Assembly: GCA_002785585.1 (NCBI GenBank)
Contig: PEUI01000124.1
Location: 1 to 5,635 of the forward strand
DNA length: 5,635 nucleotides
Direction: 5' to 3'
Source: Lysobacterales bacterium CG02_land_8_20_14_3_00_62_12
Lineage (GTDB): Bacteria > Pseudomonadota > Gammaproteobacteria > Xanthomonadales > Ahniellaceae
Made by a program: the position numbers and the translations under genes. A model generated the notes under the pieces. The model saw only the letters and a program-made list of their open reading frames with translations, ran no database searches and was not told the DNA's origin. Positions 1 to 5,197 of the stretch are shown here, in pieces (within the stretch, counting starts at the first letter, position 1; the number at the start of each line of letters is the position of its first letter).

Positions 1-144
1 GGTTTCCGCGCAGCGCTGGATGCGATCAGGATGGTTCAACGCCAGATCCCATTCGCCGGCTTCGATGAAATAGTCCTCGATCGCAATGATGTCCGCCTCG
101 AAGTCATCGGCGTACGCGACCGGGTACGTTTTTGGCCGATTCAC
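1..144 (-). CDS. RelE/ParE-family toxin, N-terminal part (cut by window edge)
   Basis: Translating the minus strand from a GTG at 144 gives 48 residues that run off the window. After a short lead the protein reads YPVAYADDFEADIIAIEDYF (residues 7-26), the hydrophobic first strand and acidic first helix pattern (AxxDLxxIxxYI) seen at the start of RelE/ParE-type toxins. It is followed by a second helix containing LALNHPDRIQRCAET, like the ARxxxxRI helix of ParE. Known members are about 95-110 aa ribosome-dependent RNases (RelE) or gyrase poisons (ParE). The part carrying catalytic residues is outside the window, so the target cannot be told. The GTG overlaps the stop of the upstream gene by four bases (GTGA), implying translational coupling in a TA operon. 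The family call rests on pattern recognition of a fragment; the operon arrangement supports it. Confidence 0.7.
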   Translation of the reverse strand, partial: MNRPKTYPVAYADDFEADIIAIEDYFIEAGEWDLALNHPDRIQRCAET

Positions 145-638
145 GCACCAGCCTTATCGCGCCGCCGCATGATCGCGGCGCGTCGCTCAGCGCTGCGCTG
201 ATCGAACTCGGCCTGGGTGTAGATCGTGGCGGTGCCGGCGGCGACGCGAGCGAGGGTGGCATCGGTTTCCGCTTTCAGCCAGCGGCCGTAGTCGTTCGCC
301 TGTTGCATCGCCTGGCGCCGATCATCACGCCCCGGCCGCAGGGCGGCAGGCTGATAGGTCGAACTTCTGACGACAACGTTGCCCAGGGACACGGCGACGG
401 CCCGAAGTTGGCGCAAGGCGCTGTCGGCCGTACTGAAAATGCGCAGCTCTCCGTTCTTGGTGGCAAGCACGCGCGCGGCCTTGCCTTGGCGCAACAGGAA
501 ACGCACGGTGTACCCGCCGTTGACGCCGATCACCTCGGTGTTGGCGTCGGACAGTGCTCCGGCATCCACCAGTTGCCGGACTTCCGCCAGCTTGACGGGA
601 ACGGCGGCAGCCGGAGCGGAGAACTGCGAGTGTTTCAT
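141..638 (-). CDS. Probable antitoxin of the ParE-like toxin (165 aa, family not firmly named)
   Basis: The ATG at 638 begins a 165-aa soluble protein with no signal peptide or membrane segment. Residues about 15-80 form an alpha/beta unit (VKLAEVRQLVDAGAL, then a glycine-containing strand GGYTVRFLLRQGKAARVLATKN and RIFSTADSALRQLRA). From about residue 105 the chain is helical and charged: QAMQQANDYGRWLKAETDAT, then a tail EFDQRSAERRAAIMRRRDK. The C-terminal EFxxRxxxRRAxIxRR helix is the kind of tail antitoxins wrap around RelE/ParE toxins. It is about twice the length of a classical ParD. Its stop overlaps the toxin start as GTGA, and a palindrome plus a -10 box precede it, both typical of autoregulated TA operons. 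I recall similar proteins beside plasmid-stabilisation toxins but cannot name the family. The antitoxin role is inferred from context. Confidence 0.7.
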   Translation of the reverse strand: MKHSQFSAPAAAVPVKLAEVRQLVDAGALSDANTEVIGVNGGYTVRFLLRQGKAARVLATKNGELRIFSTADSALRQLRAVAVSLGNVVVRSSTYQPAALRPGRDDRRQAMQQANDYGRWLKAETDATLARVAAGTATIYTQAEFDQRSAERRAAIMRRRDKAGA

Positions 639-640
639 GG

Positions 641-655
641 CATTACACCGTAATG
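641..655. promoter_or_regulatory. Operator-like palindrome CATTAC-N3-GTAATG
   Basis: A perfect 6-bp inverted repeat with a 3-bp spacer (CATTACACCGTAATG) lies 2 bp upstream of the ATG of the 165-aa putative antitoxin and downstream of its likely -10 box. TA antitoxins commonly bind such repeats to repress their own operon. In the mRNA it could instead form a small hairpin that hides the weak ribosome site, as no good Shine-Dalgarno is seen here (only GGTG). The repeat is directly visible; its role is inferred. Confidence 0.5.
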
Positions 656-668
656 TTGAAGTGTCGCC

Positions 669-674
669 AGTATA
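669..674 (-). promoter_or_regulatory. Putative -10 box (TATACT) of the first TA operon
   Basis: Minus-strand TATACT matches the sigma-70 -10 consensus at 5 of 6 positions and stands 30 bp before the ATG at 638. At 17-bp spacing the -35 is poor (TTCGCC, 692-697). The -10 overlaps an 8-bp perfect palindrome TAACGTTA (673-680), itself inside a longer imperfect GTA/TAC-ended repeat (670-684). That would suit a repressor that blocks RNA polymerase. The weak -35 would fit an operon needing low or regulated expression. Confidence 0.4.
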
Positions 675-784
675 ACGTTAGTACGGAACCCGGCGAATCA
701 CCCACGTTTGTGCTGGCCGATGGTCAGGGGGCGACCCCGGTGCCCTAGTAGGCGAGCGCGATGGGGCGTGCGTGCCCGCGGAGT

Positions 785-931
785 CTAGGCAGCACGCTTC
801 GACACGACCCGTCGTCCCATGCGGCCGGCGCCGCTTCCATCTGCGCCAGGGTGGACTCGTGGGCCAGATCGAGGATGCGACGCTGGCCGACCATCGACGC
901 CGAGGCGCGTAGCCAATTGCGCTTGCGTCAT
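785..931 (-). pseudogene. Possible remnant of an HTH (XRE-like) antitoxin, frame-shifted
   Basis: The minus strand from ATG 931 starts MTQAQLATRLGV, which looks like the second helix of an XRE helix-turn-helix. The frame then turns into proline/glycine/arginine-rich text. From about 889 to 835 a neighbouring frame gives sensible helical sequence (GQRRILDLAHESTLAQMEAA). From 820 the first frame resumes as MGRRVVSKRAA and stops at 785. Joined across two compensating shifts this gives an HTH-protein-like whole. Just upstream, 953-1024 encodes FLDDICKQLGTRLKALNR and ends with a TGA overlapping an ATG, as in a TA pair. This could be a broken third module, or chance readings in GC-rich DNA. Confidence is low; the frame-switch points are approximate. 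Confidence 0.25.
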
Positions 932-1043
932 GTCAGACGGGATAAACGAGGCTCATCGATTCAACGCCTTTAACCGGGTTCCAAGCTGCTTGCAAATGTC
1001 GTCGAGAAAGTCCGGGGCGCGCACCGAGGCGCAACTCGCGCTG

Positions 1044-1439
1044 TCAGAGCAAGTGTGCGGGTTGCCCTTGCGCCGTGAGCAAGGCGACCGCCTTTTGATC
1101 GAACGACACAAAAGTCTCGCCGCCGAGCCATTGGCCCTCGAAGGCGATCACGCCATCGGCGAAATCGCCACCCGCATCGAGCACCGACAGGCCGGCCTCT
1201 ACGGCGGGCCGGTTGAGCAAGACGTTTTGCGTGTTGAGCAGTTGGCGAATGGCGGCGGCAATGTCGGCGCAGGAGGTGCCATAGCGGCGGCGCAGCACCC
1301 AAACCAGCTCACAAAGCGCGTGCAGACTCACGGCCACGAGTTCGGCCTGCTCCATCGCTTCCATTGCGGCTTGGCTTTGTTTGGCGTCGTCCGCGACGAT
1401 GGCGCGTAACAGGACGTTGGTATCGGCAACGATCTTCAT
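1044..1439 (-). CDS. vapC: PIN-domain ribonuclease toxin (VapC-type)
   Basis: This 131-aa protein is the usual VapC length. It opens MKIVADTNVLLRAIVADD, the classic first strand of a PIN domain with Asp6. Glu44 follows in the helix LHALCELVWVLRR. The motif GGDFADGVIA supplies Asp95 and FVSFDQKA supplies Asp114, so the four acidic residues that bind Mg2+/Mn2+ in PIN nucleases all appear present. VapC toxins cut specific RNAs, often tRNA-fMet or the 23S sarcin-ricin loop; the target here cannot be read from sequence. The ATG overlaps the upstream antitoxin stop as ATGA, so the two are translationally coupled. The toxin looks intact and potentially active, which requires a functional antitoxin or silencing. 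Confidence 0.92.
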   Translation of the reverse strand: MKIVADTNVLLRAIVADDAKQSQAAMEAMEQAELVAVSLHALCELVWVLRRRYGTSCADIAAAIRQLLNTQNVLLNRPAVEAGLSVLDAGGDFADGVIAFEGQWLGGETFVSFDQKAVALLTAQGQPAHLL

Positions 1440-1753
1440 GCCTCGCCTGCACCTGCTGCCGCGCTCGCGTCGGCTATCGCGTCGTCGATTTCCTTGATGG
1501 TCAGCACGTTGCCATTGGTCTTGTCTTTCAGGAATCCGGCCAGTTCGCGGAGCGAGCCTTTCTGCTGGGTGGCCTTCAACTCGGCCCGGCCATCGGGCAG
1601 CAAGCTCAGCTCGATCTTCTCCCCCGGCTTGATGCCAAGGTGTTGCAGCACCTGTTTCCGAAAAGTGACTTGCCCCCGTGCGGTAACGGTCAATGTGGTC
1701 GTGGCGGTGTCCTCGGTAGGGTGGCTCAAACAGATGGTAATGCTGTACTGCAT
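1436..1753 (-). CDS. vapB: AbrB/SpoVT-fold antitoxin (VapB-type)
   Basis: From the ATG at 1753 this is 105 aa. Residues about 20-64 are a swapped-hairpin AbrB DNA-binding domain: LTVTARGQVTFRKQVLQHLG, then IKPGEKIEL and a basic strand. Residues 68-105 are an extended toxin-binding tail with KGSLRELAGFLKD and LTIKEIDDAIADASA. The protein should neutralise the PIN toxin encoded next to it and repress the operon. The start is doubtful. ATG 1753 adds 17 residues (MQYSITICLSHP...) that do not look like the family and lies inside a palindrome. A TTG at 1762 has GGAAG five bases upstream but coincides with a putative -35. A well-spaced GAGGA (1710-1714) instead precedes an ACG codon at 1702, exactly where homologues would begin (ACG-Thr-Thr-Leu-Thr-Val). 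The given start is the conventional choice; 1702 is the biologically attractive alternative. Confidence 0.88.
   Translation of the reverse strand: MQYSITICLSHPTEDTATTTLTVTARGQVTFRKQVLQHLGIKPGEKIELSLLPDGRAELKATQQKGSLRELAGFLKDKTNGNVLTIKEIDDAIADASAAAGAGEA
1710..1714 (-). promoter_or_regulatory. Shine-Dalgarno GAGGA ahead of an ACG codon in vapB
   Basis: Minus-strand GAGGA is the best ribosome site in the vapB leader region. It stands 7 nt before ACG (1702-1700), which is in frame and lies at the natural N-terminus of the AbrB domain. No ATG, GTG or TTG sits at the right distance; the next in-frame TTG is 16 nt away. Either initiation uses ACG at low efficiency, or an original ATG has mutated by one base. 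Confidence 0.4.
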
Positions 1754-1762
1754 TACGCGCAA
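1734..1762 (-). promoter_or_regulatory. Putative promoter of the vapBC-type operon
   Basis: Minus-strand TTGCGC (1762-1757) and TACCAT (1739-1734) are separated by exactly 17 bp and match the sigma-70 boxes at 3 and 4 of 6 positions. Neither box is strong, but the 20-bp palindrome falls between them as expected for a repressible promoter. Transcription would begin near 1727, downstream of ATG 1753, leaving the GAGGA/ACG pair as the first plausible translation start. Confidence 0.4.
1737..1756. promoter_or_regulatory. 20-bp near-perfect palindrome, likely operator of the vapBC-type operon
   Basis: On the plus strand GTAATGC (1737-1743) and GCATTAC (1750-1756) are perfect 7-bp inverted arms. 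The centre TGTACT contains the palindrome GTAC, so 18 of 20 positions are symmetric. The site fills the spacer of the putative minus-strand promoter and overlaps its -10. It also covers the first ATG of the antitoxin frame. AbrB-fold antitoxins with their toxins bind symmetric sites of this kind to autoregulate. Confidence 0.6.
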
Positions 1763-1956
1763 GCTCGCTTCCGTGGCATGCGGTCACGCGACCTCACGCC
1801 GCCGCTGGAACAATCTCTTGCTCGATGCGGCGGCGAATTCGTTTTCCGCCACGCGCAAGTCGCAGGTCGGGTCAGGCGTAGCGGACCCGACATTGCACCT
1901 GGCTGCCGCAAACCGGCACCGCCCCGCTATCCTGCTCGCTTGTTTCGAGAGTCGCC
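1757..1956. other. Divergent intergenic region between vapB and the transporter gene
   Basis: About 200 bp separate the minus-strand TA operon from the plus-strand transporter. A weak -10-like TATCCT (1928-1933) lies 23 bp before the transporter GTG but has no good -35 at normal spacing. The 9-mer ACGCGCAAG occurs twice (1755-1763 and 1851-1859), which may be chance in GC-rich DNA. No terminator or RNA gene is seen. Confidence 0.4.
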
Positions 1957-3174
1957 GTGCCGTACCGCTTGCCCCAACCCAGTTCGCGATTGCAACACCC
2001 GGTGGCGCTGGCGGCTCTGCTTTCTGGCCTGACCATGTTCGGGCCGTTTACGATCGACGCGTTCTTTCCGGCGTTTCATTCGATTGCGGCGGATTTGGCG
2101 GCCTCGCCCTGGCAGATGCAGCAGAGCATTTCGCTGTACTTGCTGGGCTATGCCGGTATGGCCTTGGTGCATGGACCACTCTCGGATGCCTTTGGCCGGC
2201 GCCGCATTATTTTGGGCGGCGTGGTGGCCTACACGCTGGCCTCGCTCGGCTGCGCGGCGGCGGATTCCATCGAAACGCTGCTGTTCTTTCGGTTGCTGCA
2301 GGGGTGCAGTACCGGTGCCGGCATGATTGTCGGTCGCGCCCTGGTGCGTGATCTGTATCAAGGCCCGGACGCGCAGCGGGTGATGGCGATGATCTCGATG
2401 TTCTTCGGCATCGCCCCGGCGATCGCCCCGGTGATCGGCGCGCTGGTGTTCAAGGCCGCCGGTTGGCACGCGGTGTTTCTGTTCCTGGTGGCCTACGGCT
2501 TACTGTTGTGGCTGCTGTGTTTGCGCCTGTTGCCGGAAACCCATCCCGAGCACGCACGCAGTTCTTCGCACCCGCTGCTGCTGCTGAAAAACTACGGGGC
2601 GATGCTCAAAGATCGGGGTTTTTTGATGCTGGTATTGGCGACCGGCGGCAATTTCGGCGGGCAGTTTTTGTACATCAGCTCTGCCCCCAGCTATATCGAG
2701 CATTTTCTTGGACTCGGCAGCCTGGGCTATGCCTGGTTTTTCGTGCCGATGGTGATTGGCATGCTGTTGGGTTCGATCATGTCATCCCGATTGGCGCGGC
2801 AAATGCCGCCCGAACAGAGCGCGGCTTTGGGCTATCGGGTGATGGCAGCGGCGACCTTGTTGAATCTGTTGTACAACGCGCTCGATCCAACGCCGACGGT
2901 GCCCTGGGCGATTGTGCCCAATCTGCTGTACGCGCTGGGCGTGGCGTTGGCATTTCCGCCGCTCAATTTGCTGATGCTGGATCGCTATCCGCAAAATCGT
3001 GGAGCGGCATCGAGTGTCCAGGCCTTTGTCTGGGGGCTGACGACCGCCGCCATTGCCGGTATCGGCGCCAGTTTGGTGCTGGCGTCGGCGCGGCATCTGG
3101 CGGTGGGTAGTGCGCTGCTGTTTGCGCTCGGTTGGTTGGCCTGGTGGGACTATCTGCGAACGAAACAACCCTAG
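1957..3174 (+). CDS. Bcr/CflA-type MFS multidrug efflux transporter
   Basis: The product is a 405-aa inner-membrane protein of the major facilitator superfamily, with the pattern of about 12 hydrophobic segments in two halves split by a polar loop near residues 190-215 (PETHPEHARSSSHP). Diagnostic features are Asp34 in helix 1 (FTIDAFFPA); motif A between helices 2 and 3, GPLSDAFGRRR (73-83); motif B in helix 4, RLLQG (112-116); and a motif-C-like APAIAPVIGA (153-162) in helix 5, typical of proton-drug antiporters. Together with the short N-terminus these place it in the Bcr/CflA drug-resistance family, which exports compounds such as bicyclomycin or chloramphenicol using the proton gradient. 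The substrate is not readable. The GTG start is supported by GAGAG (1947-1951) five bases upstream and gives a normal N-terminus; the next ATG is inside helix 1. Confidence 0.9.
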   Translation: MPYRLPQPSSRLQHPVALAALLSGLTMFGPFTIDAFFPAFHSIAADLAASPWQMQQSISLYLLGYAGMALVHGPLSDAFGRRRIILGGVVAYTLASLGCAAADSIETLLFFRLLQGCSTGAGMIVGRALVRDLYQGPDAQRVMAMISMFFGIAPAIAPVIGALVFKAAGWHAVFLFLVAYGLLLWLLCLRLLPETHPEHARSSSHPLLLLKNYGAMLKDRGFLMLVLATGGNFGGQFLYISSAPSYIEHFLGLGSLGYAWFFVPMVIGMLLGSIMSSRLARQMPPEQSAALGYRVMAAATLLNLLYNALDPTPTVPWAIVPNLLYALGVALAFPPLNLLMLDRYPQNRGAASSVQAFVWGLTTAAIAGIGASLVLASARHLAVGSALLFALGWLAWWDYLRTKQP

Positions 3175-3316
3175 GTCGTTCGGCGGCGTGATCGTGCTTG
3201 GCCCGATCGGGCGCCAGTCCATCGTGCCGGGCGAAGGCTGGGCGCGGCTGCGCCGACGCTGCCGCTACCGGGTCGCTGCGGTGGGCGCTGGCTTCGATCT
3301 AGCCGTGGTCATCGCC

Positions 3317-3349
3317 AGACCGTGGCAGTGAAGACCGTGGCAGTGAAGA
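3317..3349 (+). repeat. 15-bp tandem duplication upstream of slyD
   Basis: The unit AGACCGTGGCAGTGA occurs twice in direct succession (3317-3331, 3332-3346), and three more matching bases follow. The copies are identical, which suggests a recent duplication or slippage event. It lies immediately before the putative slyD promoter region (-35 at 3351). Confidence 0.9.
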
Positions 3350-3350
3350 G

Positions 3351-3379
3351 TTTTCGCTCGCGGCCACTTGCACTAATCT
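3351..3379 (+). promoter_or_regulatory. Putative slyD promoter
   Basis: TAATCT (3374-3379) is a fair sigma-70 -10 box, 26 bp before the slyD ATG. TTTTCG (3351-3356) stands at 17-bp spacing as a weak -35 (3 of 6). If used, transcription would begin near 3386, giving a leader of about 20 nt that includes the ribosome site. Confidence 0.35.
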
Positions 3380-3394
3380 TGGCTCCCTTTGAGC

Positions 3395-3399
3395 GAGAG
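3395..3399 (+). promoter_or_regulatory. Ribosome binding site fixing the slyD start
   Basis: GAGAG lies six bases before ATG 3406. The frame stays open upstream to a GTG at 3322, but that extension only translates the tandem duplication (MAVKTVAVK) and lacks family similarity. This site therefore decides for 3406. Confidence 0.7.
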
Positions 3400-3405
3400 T
3401 TCGAC

Positions 3406-3891
3406 ATGATTCAGGCCGATAACGTGGTTTCGTTTCACTACACGCTGACCGACAGCGACGGCAACACCATCGACAGTTCGCGTGGTGCCGAGGGCGAGCC
3501 GTTGACCATACTCTTAGGCCACGGCAGCTTGATCGATGGCGTCGAGCAGGCCTTGATCGGCCACCGAGTCGGCGATCAATTCGTCACCACGGTGGCGCCG
3601 GAAGCGGGCTATGGCGTTCGTGACGAGACTCTGATCCAGCGCGTGCCAAAAAAATATTTCCGCGATGCCGAGCATTTGCAGCCGGGTATGGTCACGGTCA
3701 TCGAGAGTGATCGCGGCCGCCACCAGGTGACCGTGCAGAAAGTCGGCAGCAGCGTCATTGATGTCGATGGCAACCATCCGCTGGCCGGCAAGACGCTGAA
3801 CTTTGCGATCGAGATCACCGGGGTACGCGCGGCCAGTGCCGAAGAAATCGCCCACGGCCACGTTCACGGTAGCCACGGCCACCAGCATTGA
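3406..3891 (+). CDS. slyD: FKBP-type peptidyl-prolyl cis-trans isomerase SlyD
   Basis: This 161-aa cytoplasmic protein catalyses cis-trans isomerisation of X-Pro bonds, acts as a chaperone, and in E. coli delivers nickel for hydrogenase. The FKBP fold is split as in SlyD. The first part is residues 1-70, with PLTILLGHGSLIDGVEQAL (32-50), GHRVGDQF (52-59) and PEAGYG (65-70). The inserted flap (IF) domain is about 72-118, opening DETLIQRVPKKYF. The fold returns with DGNHPLAGKTLNFAIEITGV (121-140), the SlyD/SlpA signature. The tail EEIAHGHVHGSHGHQH has six histidines in the last 12 residues, a metal-binding tail much shorter than the E. coli one and without its cysteines. It is followed after 12 bp by the DadA-like gene. 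Assignment is firm; the cellular client range is from the family. Confidence 0.95.
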   Translation: MIQADNVVSFHYTLTDSDGNTIDSSRGAEGEPLTILLGHGSLIDGVEQALIGHRVGDQFVTTVAPEAGYGVRDETLIQRVPKKYFRDAEHLQPGMVTVIESDRGRHQVTVQKVGSSVIDVDGNHPLAGKTLNFAIEITGVRAASAEEIAHGHVHGSHGHQH

Positions 3892-3903
3892 TGCGCACTG
3901 ACG

Positions 3904-5163
3904 ATGACAACCAATAGTTCATTCGATGTCGCCATCGTCGGCGGCGGCGTGATCGGTCTGGCGGTGGCTTTGCATCTGCTCGAAGGTGGACGCAGCGTGG
4001 TGGTGCTGGAGCGCGCCGAAGTGGGGAGCGGTGCCTCGCACGGCAACTGCGGCACGATTACGCCTTCGCACGCGCTGCCGCTGGCGCAGCCCGGCATGAT
4101 CGGTAAAGCGCTACAGCAGATGTTTCAGAAAGACGCACCGTTTTACGTGCGGCCCAGCCTGGACCCGGCGCTGTTGGGTTTCATGCTGCAATTTGCCCGC
4201 CGCTGTTCGCAGCCGCGGATGCGCCTGGCAGCGAAGCCGCGCGCCGACTTGCTCAATTTGTCTCGGCAATTGTTGGAACAACTGATTCAGCGCCGTGGCC
4301 TGGATTGCGAGTTTTCCGCCAGCGGCCTGTTGACGGTATTCCGCGATGAGCAAGCGTTCGCCGAGGCCCGCCATCTGGAACACGACCTGCCGGCGATCGG
4401 CGTTCCGATCGAAGCCTGGACACCGGCCCAGGTGCTGGCACGGGAACCCGCGCTCAAAGCAGGCGTCGTTGCCGGTCACTGGTATCCCAGTGACGCCCAT
4501 CTGCGGCCGGATCGACTGGTCGCCGCGCTCGCGACCCGGGTGCGTGAAAGCGGTGGGGTGATTCGCGAACAGTCGCCGGTGCAGAGTTTCGTCGCACCGC
4601 GTGCGGGGGTGCTGGCACCGGTCTGTGCGGATGGCCCGGTGAACGCAAGCCAGACCGTGCTCTGTGGCGGCGCCTGGTCGCCGCTGATCGCGAAATCACT
4701 GCAATTGCGCTTGCCGATCCAGCCAGGCAAGGGGTATTCGATCACTTATTCACGGCCGAAGTTGTGCCCGTCGTTGCCGTTGGTGCTGCGCGAACGCAGC
4801 GTTTGTGTCACCAGTTGGGCGAGTGGTTTTCGACTCGGCAGCACGATGGAGTTTTCCGGCTACGACAACACGCTTAATCGGCTTCGGCTGGATGCCTTGG
4901 TGCGCGCCGCTCGCGACTATCTGATCGAGCCCGAAGGCGCCGAACGCATCGAAGAATGGACCGGCTGGCGGCCAATGATGCCGGATGATCTGCCGCTGAT
5001 CGGACCCTCGTCGCGGCGCCCCGGACTCTGGTTTGCCACCGGCCATGGCATGCTCGGCGTCAGCATGGCGGTGGCCACTGGCCACCTGCTCAGTGAGCTG
5101 ATGCTGCAACGCTCGCCGATGATCGACATGAGCGCTTTCGCACCCCGACGATTGGGTCTGTGA
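3904..5163 (+). CDS. DadA-like FAD-dependent D-amino-acid dehydrogenase/oxidoreductase
   Basis: The 419-aa protein belongs to the DAO superfamily. It opens with an FAD-binding Rossmann fold: VAIVGGGVIGLAVALHLLEG (9-28) with the GxGxxG glycines 13-18, and Glu36 to bind the adenine ribose. GSGASHGNCGTITPSH (41-56) follows and contacts flavin. The C-terminal family motif is GWRPMMPDDLPLIG (354-367), then TGHGMLGVSMAVATG starting at 379. Relatives oxidise D-amino acids (DadA), D-hydroxyproline or other secondary amines, passing electrons to the respiratory chain. The substrate cannot be chosen from sequence, so no gene symbol is given. The HGNCGTITPSHALPLAQPG segment resembles relatives found in hydroxyproline or D-amino-acid pathways (inference). 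The ATG at 3904 has no good Shine-Dalgarno and probably relies on coupling to slyD, 12 bp upstream. hutG follows after 34 bp, so a role in amino-acid catabolism fits. Confidence 0.85.
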   Translation: MTTNSSFDVAIVGGGVIGLAVALHLLEGGRSVVVLERAEVGSGASHGNCGTITPSHALPLAQPGMIGKALQQMFQKDAPFYVRPSLDPALLGFMLQFARRCSQPRMRLAAKPRADLLNLSRQLLEQLIQRRGLDCEFSASGLLTVFRDEQAFAEARHLEHDLPAIGVPIEAWTPAQVLAREPALKAGVVAGHWYPSDAHLRPDRLVAALATRVRESGGVIREQSPVQSFVAPRAGVLAPVCADGPVNASQTVLCGGAWSPLIAKSLQLRLPIQPGKGYSITYSRPKLCPSLPLVLRERSVCVTSWASGFRLGSTMEFSGYDNTLNRLRLDALVRAARDYLIEPEGAERIEEWTGWRPMMPDDLPLIGPSSRRPGLWFATGHGMLGVSMAVATGHLLSELMLQRSPMIDMSAFAPRRLGL

Positions 5164-5197
5164 GCGGGCTTGCGCATTCATTGAATAGAACGAGCCG

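Larger units (their letters stand above)
639..1043. other. 405-bp stretch with no intact recognisable gene
   Basis: Between the two minus-strand TA modules I see no convincing full-length gene on either strand. Plus-strand open frames here have no family resemblance and lack ribosome sites. The stretch holds the promoter and palindromes of the first module at its low-coordinate end, and scraps on the minus strand that resemble a decayed DNA-binding antitoxin (785-931) and the end of a preceding small gene (953-1024). No T-rich hairpin terminator is visible. Confidence 0.5.
3175..3405. other. Intergenic gap between transporter and slyD
   Basis: This stretch of 231 bp holds no credible gene. 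It carries the perfect 12-bp palindrome GCCCGATCGGGC (3201-3212) 26 bp after the transporter stop. That palindrome could fold but has no following T run, so it is not a standard intrinsic terminator. It also holds a 15-bp tandem duplication (3317-3349) and the likely slyD promoter and ribosome site. Confidence 0.5.

Noticed and set aside
132..653. Long plus-strand open frame opposite the 165-aa antitoxin
   Set aside because: It is antisense to a gene with coupled partner and control sites, has a low-complexity glycine-rich translation and no ribosome site.
721..750. GGGG/CCCC hairpin as a terminator
   Set aside because: Only four base pairs with no T run, so not supportable as a terminator.
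1440..1787. Upstream extension of the PIN-toxin frame through vapB to give 247 residues
   Set aside because: The extension is arginine/histidine-rich shadow of the antitoxin gene; the ATG at 1439 gives a perfect VapC N-terminus with ATGA coupling.
1494..2351. Plus-strand frame of 285 codons crossing the vapB region and the transporter start
   Set aside because: It overlaps vapB in antisense and the transporter in another frame. The translation has no membrane or domain pattern, and GC-rich DNA keeps such frames open.
3322..3405. GTG start giving SlyD 28 extra residues
   Set aside because: The extra part translates the tandem repeat and the promoter region; ATG 3406 has a good ribosome site and matches the family N-terminus.
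3852..3882. Repeated CCACGGCCAC at the slyD 3' end as a regulatory repeat
   Set aside because: The two copies encode the histidine-glycine tail, so coding constraint explains the repetition.
3891..3917. Eight-codon ORF (MRTDDDNQ) overlapping the slyD stop
   Set aside because: It is very short, lacks a ribosome site, and looks like a by-product of the TGATG at the slyD stop, not a leader peptide.
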